Assembly (NCBI GenBank): GCA_019400425.1
Contig: JAFREE010000018.1
Span: 206,265 to 270,264, forward strand
Reading direction: 5' to 3'
DNA length: 64,000 bases
Source: Hymenochaete sp. R1
Taxonomy: Eukaryota; Basidiomycota; Agaricomycetes; Hymenochaetales; Hymenochaetaceae
Numbering within the stretch: the stretch's first letter is position 1; every line of letters starts with the position of its first letter. The notes below the pieces were generated by a model, which saw nothing but the letters and a program-made list of their open reading frames with translations, did no database searches and had not been told where the DNA came from. The position numbers and the translations under genes are program-made. Below are positions 57,794-64,000 of this stretch, piece after piece.

Positions 57794-59556
57794 ATGCTCC
57801 CTAACTCATCTATCTCTGTGCGAGATGTCACTGATTTCGTTCCTCTCGATGAGGTTTCCGACTTGGTGGACGAGTTAACTCTTCAAGGCTATCTTTCTGC
57901 TGTCTTGGCAGCAGCTATATGCTACGATTCTTGTGAGTATCTGTCTCTCTAATTCAGTGCTTCATCACTTCTGGCTCAATTTTGAAGTATGCACCCTTGA
58001 AAAAGAAGTAAGCAAGAATTGCTGAAATGATCCTAAAGATCTCACATATTCGTCACTAGATAAAGTATTTCTGGGTACGTCTATCCACCATTCGGCGTAC
58101 AGTGCTATGGTACGATGTCATAATTAGTATGCCCCTCTGAATATGACCAAGGTCATATATTTCACGGTGAGTATTAAATTCTGATCAGCATCTTGTACAA
58201 AGCTAAAGTTCGACTAAGAATCGCTACATTGGCATCATTGGAGCAATATTGAATATTTTTTGTGGGTTCGTACGGGCTTAGATTTCTTCCTCGCTGACAG
58301 TCAGTCTACAGGGAATGATTTGAATGCAACGCTGGTCGAGTAAGTCTTTCAATCCGTCATCTTGTTCTGAAGGTTGAGGTCTTTGTCGTAGATGTAAGCT
58401 TACTTTTTCTCCGAAGATGGCATCAGCGTCAATATAAGATCTGGGTTTAGGCAACTTGTTCGGCTGGTTTCCTGAAATATCCTGTGAGTCTTTCTGAGTT
58501 GCCTTCCCCTGTGCATGTATTGACCTGTTACAGATACAATCACCATTATCACCATCGATTGTACGAACTTATGATATAGCGATTGGAAGTGCTGATCACT
58601 CACATCAATAATAGATATTCTGACCGTCAGGGTCCTGGCCCTGCACGACAATGGTAAGCAAGCCCTGTTGTCTCGCATCTGCTAGTCTGACACGTTTAAC
58701 TTCAGAAAAGAAAGTGGCAGTAGTGTTATTCACTCTCTTAGGCATCGAAGCAGTCTCAAAGACGTTCTTCATGATTTACGGCACTGTCCTAGGAAAAGGC
58801 AAGAATCGTTTCTATTGACAGCCTTATGAAACTTGACAATCATTGGTAGTCGGAGTCATTGGTATGACCCATGATGCCACTTCTTGCGGTGTCACTTCTG
58901 CAGGCCCCGCATTTTCCTACATCTTTGATTGGTATGTTGGAACCGTCTCGAACCAATCGTAAGGTATTGATGACATGCTCTAGGGTTCTGCCTATGGTGT
59001 TTGGTCTACTATTGTTGATCCTGGCACTAACTAAAGCCATCGGGCACTGGAAACTGCGCGGGTTCCGTGGATCACGACTCCTCAAAGTACTTATTACAGA
59101 CCAAATTATGTATTTTGCTGCGTGAGTCTCTTCCACACATAGTTGATGAAAGACCTCTCACCCTGTCTATCACTCCCAAAGTGCGATCATGTGTTCAGTT
59201 TTCGCCATATTGGACGATGCATATGACGGGACCCAAGTTTCAGCCCAAGCTCTTTTAGGTGTCACCGGCAACCCGACGTTATTATGCATTCTAGGGAGCA
59301 GGATGTTTTTCAATCTTAAAGAAGCGGGAGAAGCCGGGCTCAATGAAGGGACGAACGTAGGTTCCCATCGATCTGCCTCTAGTAGCATTCACTTCGATGG
59401 CATAGACAATCCTGGGTATCGGTAAGTTATTCCCCATGATTAGGAAGTCATGGTTGAACTTAAAATTCGGAAATAGTGCTTCGCAATCGATCGATGATTG
59501 TTTGGTCAATTTTACTTCCGCTAGCACTGGATCTGTATCTATTGTCGATGTTTGAT
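57794..59556 (+). CDS. DUF6533-family seven-helix membrane protein, copy F
   Basis: Exon 1: MLPNSSISVRDVTDFVPLDE then VSDLVDELTLQGYLSAVLA and AAICYDS. Then CTLEKE, IKYFW, PLNMTKVIYF, NRYIGIIGAILNIF, NLFGWFPEIS, TITIITIDC, ILTVRVLALHDN, a helix around 58700-58790, GVIGMTHDATSCGVTSAG, LPMVFGLLLLILALTKAIGH, WKLRGFRGSRLLKVLITDQI and MYFAA, AIMCSVFAIL, GNPTLLCILGSRMFFNLKEA and GEAGLNEGTNVGSHRSASSS. A phase-2 donor at about 59422 leads to a last exon with ASQSIDDCLVNFTSASTGSV and a TGA at 59554-59556. All family blocks are intact, so it is probably functional. It is one of three plus-strand copies at the right end. Confidence 0.83.
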
Positions 59557-59952
59557 CGAGAACTACCGATCGTTTCAATGGTCAAAAGTAGCATGCTTGC
59601 CACGGATCATTTGCGTGTTCCTCATAACCGATTGTCCTGATACATGGCATTTTCAACTACAATCCCATGATATTGTTAAGCTTTAGGACTGTACTTGCCC
59701 TACTTGCCTTTAGATTTGTGAAGCCTAAAATTGCTACGAAGTGGCAGGTTGCACAAAATCTCCAAGCGCGTTACAAAGGAGCTCACTGATTAGTCTCAAC
59801 AAAACAACGAGTTTGTAGTGCGTCAACAGGTTGAGCTGGGATTCTCAGCAAATCAGGAATGAGTTTCTTAATAACACAATATACAGTTACATGCAAGACA
59901 AAAAAGAAATACATATTTACTAATAAAAAAGTAGTGTCCATTGCATTTGCTT
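59557..59952. other. Convergent intergenic region
   Basis: Between the end of copy F (+) and the end of the next gene (-). AT-rich; no gene seen. Confidence 0.45.
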
Positions 59953-61205
59953 CTACTCCGAGTCTGAGTCGCTCGAGACGGCGTATCCTTCAGCCTTTCG
60001 AAATCGTTTCCAATATTTGTGCTTCGATTCGAGCGTGTAATAGCCATTCTCGTCGAAGTCCTCGTCAACACCAAGTCTGTATTCGGTTGCTTCCTCGACC
60101 TCGAACTTCAGTAAGCACTTCATTGTCCTCTTGTTGTAGTTAACGTTCAAGGAAATGATTCGGAGCGCGACGAGACCAATTTTTTCGTTCGGGTTAAAGA
60201 TCGGGTTTCCACTGGAAATCGAGTAGATTCCTATGTGATGACTGTTAAAGAAGATTTTTCAAAGCAAACTGAGATAGCGTACGCGTATGATTGTCTGTCC
60301 ATCGATAACCTTTTAGCTCGCGAAACTTCGTTTCGAAGATTTGTGGGATCTCGTCCTCTGCCTGTGAAACAATCATATATAACTGTAGTAATGCACGACC
60401 ATTACTAAAACTAAGCTTACGAATTGTAGGACAAATGTATTTTCGTTTAGACGCCTCTCATAGGTGGGTAATACCTCGTCTTGCTCAAAGATGGCTGAGA
60501 ACTCTTCGGGATTCATGACCTCGGAGATCTTGCAGATTTTAGGCTTCCCGCCCTTAAATTTAAATTTATCTGTCTTCAACTCCGTCTGTGCCCTGGGGGA
60601 AAAACCAGATGAGATGAAAGTTAGTAACCGTAGCAGGAAGCTCACTTTGTCAGGATGTATTCGCGAATGGCATCGATCGTATACGGGACTGTCGTTGAAC
60701 TCGGTAAGGTATCCCAAACAGTTTCAGACACGTTACACGACGATTCGGCAACTGGTGAAGGACTAGATAGTCGCGGCTTCTTGGCCGGAGGCTGCGAGCG
60801 AAGCTGCCCTTCGAGAGCTTCACAGACATCTTCGAGCTAGAACGAGAGGAAAGACGCGTAAGATTCTCATCTAGGAAACTTCGAGAAGCAGATCTTACTT
60901 GCATCACCCTCTTCCGTAGAGCATTGACTACCTAAACGAAAAGTAAGTAAGGTTCCAATGTCTGTCATTTGATTATCATACCTCTTGAGTCGCAGGGAGT
61001 TCCTCGCTGTTCAAATTTAAAACACCTTTTTCATATTCAGTCGAATGCTTGATATCCTGACAATCCAATCATACTCACCGCCTTTGTCCGTTAAAGCAAC
61101 ACGTTTCATGGTGTCTTGCTTTATTTTGCCGTTACTGATAACAAAGCACCCGGACCTTTCTTGCGGCTCGCGCATAAACGCGGAGTTTTGGGTAGACTTT
61201 AGCAT
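59953..61205 (-). CDS. Multi-exon hypothetical protein
   Basis: A coherent exon chain that I do not recognise. In order: MLKSTQNSAFMREPQERSGC, NGKIKQDTMKRVALTDKGGV, LNLNSEELPATQE, VVNALRKRVMQ, LEDVCEALEGQLRSQPPAKK, a Ser/Pro-rich linker, DTLPSSTTVPYTIDAIREYI, a basic patch (DKFKFKGGKPKICKISEVMN), YERRLNENTFVLQF, AEDEIPQIFETKFRELKGYR and, in the last exon, a strand-rich domain (KIGLVALRIISLNVNYNKRT then LKFEVEEATEYRLGVDEDFD) ending in an acidic SSDSDSE tail at 59953. LEDVCEAL looks like a coiled coil and PPAKKPR a nuclear localisation signal, so a nuclear protein is possible. Introns are short with good consensus, which argues for a real gene. Confidence 0.65.
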
Positions 61206-62124
61206 TATGATGACGAATGTGATCGAGAATGAGCGTATAGATTTTTTGGTGATGAAGGGGTATCAGTGCAATGGCTGCTTTTAAGCATGGTGAGGTTGTG
61301 GTTGAAGCGGAAGTAAACGCATTCATCGCGACTCGCCACGACACGCCGAGACTCATTCGACGGTTTTCGCCGAAGCGCTCGCTGGGCGCCCACCTATCTA
61401 ATGAACACGCGCCGAGTCCGTCGATTTTCCGAGTCTTTCGACATTCATCTAACGCTTGTCTTCCTATCCCAAACAACTTGAATGCTCACAGTGCATGTGA
61501 TTGCTTTCCTCAACACCTTTTGGCAAGACGATGGTTTTCTTAGGTGCTTTGTTTGTCTCAACCTGTCGCTGGCGGTATCGATCAGCGAATTCAAGCGGAC
61601 GGTCAGATTCCCCAGCTCCAGCGTCTGAACCGTCGTTGACCGCCGTGAGCGTCCACTGCTTTCGAGGTCGGTGCGTATCATTGTATCATTTCATCCTGGA
61701 TCAAATCAGAAAGAATATGTGTGCACCATGTCGAACCGTGGGTCATTCTTCGTTGGGTCACAATGAGCGGCTCCTTCCCGTGATGTGATTATTGCAGCAG
61801 CATTCGTCTGAGCCCTCGGTTTTACAAATTCATGGACGATAGGTTTTCCTTTTTTCCTCCGAAGTGCGCTGTAAGCCCTGAACTTTGCATACGTACCGTT
61901 GCCGTCAAGTTACTGATAGCATCCGTGAAGTGAGTAAACCTTATTTCAGCCGGTTCTCTCATGCCTGTGGTGATGTGAATCGCCATATCCACAAGGGTAT
62001 CTGAATGCAACGAAGTCTTCTTTCCCTGGTCGTTGATGGCAGAGTTGGTGATTGTTCAAACGTGTCCCTTCAAAAGATGACAGCATACCGCCCGCAGCTG
62101 GCTTCTGACTTGATAACCTCCATC
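61206..62124. other. Intergenic, no supported gene
   Basis: Divergent region between the hypothetical gene (-) and DUF6533 copy G (+). Several open frames of 60-95 codons overlap here on both strands and none shows a motif. Unlike copies C-F, no TATA box is visible just before the copy G start. Confidence 0.4.
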
Positions 62125-63836
62125 ATGCTACTTGACTCCTCCATTACCTTCCGAGATGTCGCTGGTGACATTCCTCCAGATGAAGTGTCAGAGCTGGTGA
62201 AGCAAACTGTTGTTGGGGGATATCTAAATGCTGTCGTTGCGTCTGCACTCATTTACGATTCTGGTAAGTGCCGTTGTCTTTGGTAGCTGGGTTGTCTGAT
62301 CGGCTTCAGTCTGCACATTTGACAAAGAAGTACGTGAACATGTTCGCTCATTCCTCTAGTTCATCTAACATAAACCTTTCTGGCAGGTTGAATATATCTG
62401 GGTACGGTATTCTGCAACTCAGCTTATTTTAATCATTGATGTCAATGATATCAGTGTTCCCCTTTGAACGCGATGAAAATTATATATTTCTTGGTAAGCC
62501 TCTTGACAGGATTTCTTTCTTCTTTAACGCTCATGCAAGGTGCAGAATCGCTATATTGGCATTGTCGGATCGGTGTTACGTATGCTTGGTATGCAAATAT
62601 ACTGCGAGGCTCGTGCAGGTGAATGATACCAAATTCGCAGATGTATCCTTCAATGCCTCTTCGGCCGAGTAAGCGAGTAGATTTCGATGGAACAGTATTT
62701 TTGCTCACATTGTACTTTTGAATTTCAGGTGTATGTTTTAAAAGGCGTGAGTATGGGCAATTTTAGGGCTCAAATCGTCTTTCAGGTAAATTATACTACT
62801 GGTTACCCAGCCTTTCTTGTGAGTCAAGCATGAGCTGTGTTCCTTCATACGTTCTGAACATTTTACTAGACTCACTGACTATTATCACTATCGATTGTAT
62901 GGCTTGTCATTCGCTTCTACTGTTTCTGGTTCCAACCACCTTCCTTAGATATTTTGACCCTCAGAGTTATGTCTCTGTATCTTAAAGGTCGACGCTTCCA
63001 CCATTTCCACAGCGCTTGTTTCTCAAACAGATAACAGATAAACGTCAGGCAATACTTCTTTATACCCTCCTGGGCCTCGAAGCTACCGCGAAACTCTCTA
63101 TAGTAGTTTATGATCTACTATCCGAGGGTCGTAAGTGAATTCTTCATTCATAGCTGCTTTCCGTTTATAAGCATAGATAAGTCACTATTGGTGGTCTGGG
63201 GAAGCACACCACAGTATGCTCCGCGTCGAACGTCACCCCGAAATTTCTCCTTGTTCTTGACTGGTACGTCAATGATTTTTAACCTAACTACATCATCCAA
63301 TGTTTTCTTAGGGGGATCCCTGTCGCATATGGCGTATTGCTCTTGGTCCTAGCCCTAGTGAAGGCAGTTGTTTTCTGGAGACTCAGGGCTTTCCACGGCT
63401 CGAGGCTTGTTAAAGTCCTTATAACGGATCAGATACTGTATTTCGCTGCGTGAGTCTCCACCACCCCCAATGACAATGTACTGAACATGGTTTAAAACCA
63501 GTGCAATAATGTCCTCAGTCTTCGCTATAGTTGATGACACGTCTACATCGACTCAGGCTGCAGTGCCGTATATATTAAATGCCGTTGGAAACCCCACGTT
63601 TTTGTGCATCCTCGGCAGTCGGATGATCTTTAACCTGAAGGAAGCTGCAAAAGCGGGCGTCAATGGAGGAACGAACCTCGGATCTTATCGTTCTACCGAC
63701 GATGAGAGTATTCAGTTCGGTGCCCCAGATAATGAGGAGTCTTGGTGCGTGATATCTCGTTATTAATTAAATTATGACCAAAGACATTGAATGCAGGATC
63801 CCTCAAAGCTCTGAAAGCATCAAGCCCCCATCCTGA
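62125..63836 (+). CDS. DUF6533-family seven-helix membrane protein, copy G
   Basis: Exon 1: MLLDSSITFRDVAGDIPPDE then VSELVKQTVVGGYLNAVVAS and ALIYDSG. Blocks that follow: CTFDKE, VEYIW, NRYIGIVGSVLRML-like sequence near 62545-62590, DILTLRVMSLYLKG, IPVAYGVLLLVLALVKAVVF then WRLRAFHGSRLVKVLITDQI and LYFAA near 63310-63450, AIMSSVFAIV, and GNPTFLCILGSRMIFNLKEA then AKAGVNGGTNLGSYRST. The last phase-2 intron starts at a GTGCGT donor within the tryptophan codon at about 63745. Splicing gives the tail IPQSSESIKPPS with TGA at 63834-63836, replacing the read-through tail CVISRY. Similar to copies E and F and in the same orientation. Confidence 0.82.
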
Positions 63837-64000
63837 CGATGAGCGTTCAATAATTCCAACTGCCTATCGTTCATCGAGTGTCATACTCATCATACTCAGC
63901 TTTTTGTCCCCTTCATATTAGTCTGTTTGAGTTGCTACGTTCTTGAGACGATGATAAAGGATGTCTATTTGATTTGTAAGCAAAGCCCTAAAAACTCCGT

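Overview
The window looks like nuclear DNA of a mushroom-forming basidiomycete (Agaricomycetes). Most genes are split by many spliceosomal introns of about 50-80 bp. There are seven copies of a seven-helix membrane protein family (DUF6533) that is expanded in this group. A two-HMG-box gene resembles the mushroom developmental regulator Exp1, and several single-copy eukaryotic housekeeping genes are present. I saw no bacterial operon logic, no transposon with recognisable coding, no tRNA or rRNA gene and no CRISPR array. All identifications come from reading the translated sequence; no database search was run.

Layout. 0-7 kb: two DUF6533 genes (+) around a GNAT acetyltransferase. 7-13.3 kb: Gemin2 (SMN complex, -) head to head with a DUF3245-like nuclear protein (+), then an SR/His-rich protein (-) head to head with a nucleoside hydrolase (+). 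13.5-21.3 kb: a diaphanous-type formin, an SBDS N-domain (Rtc3-like) protein and a doubtful small ORF, all minus. 21.5-26.6 kb: two more DUF6533 genes (-), an AT microsatellite and a relic of an eighth copy. 26.8-28.5 kb: complex I NDUFS8 (-) head to head with prefoldin subunit 2 (+). 28.5-33 kb: no recognisable gene, many simple repeats. 33-39.6 kb: INO80F-like gene (-) divergent from complex I NDUFA13/GRIM-19 (+). 41.9-46.7 kb: the HMG-box regulator (+). 50.3-51.9 kb: ArfGAP (-). 52.6-63.8 kb: three DUF6533 genes (+) interleaved with a GNAT acetyltransferase (-), complex I NDUFB9 (+) and an unrecognised gene (-).

The most unusual signal is in NDUFA13. Its three coding exons total 351 bp but are separated by introns of 1952 and 1429 bp. 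From 38105 to 39491 in the second intron there is not a single AG dinucleotide on the coding strand (1387 nt, roughly 70-90 expected), although CT is common. The first AG after this desert is exactly the 3' splice site that restores the conserved C-terminus. That acceptor has a G-rich, not pyrimidine-rich, lead-in. A good branch-point plus pyrimidine tract lies about 1.37 kb upstream. I read this as an extreme AG-exclusion zone with a distant branch point.

Other points worth a second look: an apparently coding 28-codon acidic tail after an in-frame TAG in the HMG gene; a cryptic acceptor in NDUFA13 intron 1 that would give a truncated isoform; the DUF6533 arrays with shared TATA-near-ATG promoters and one dying copy; and three nuclear complex I genes within 31 kb.
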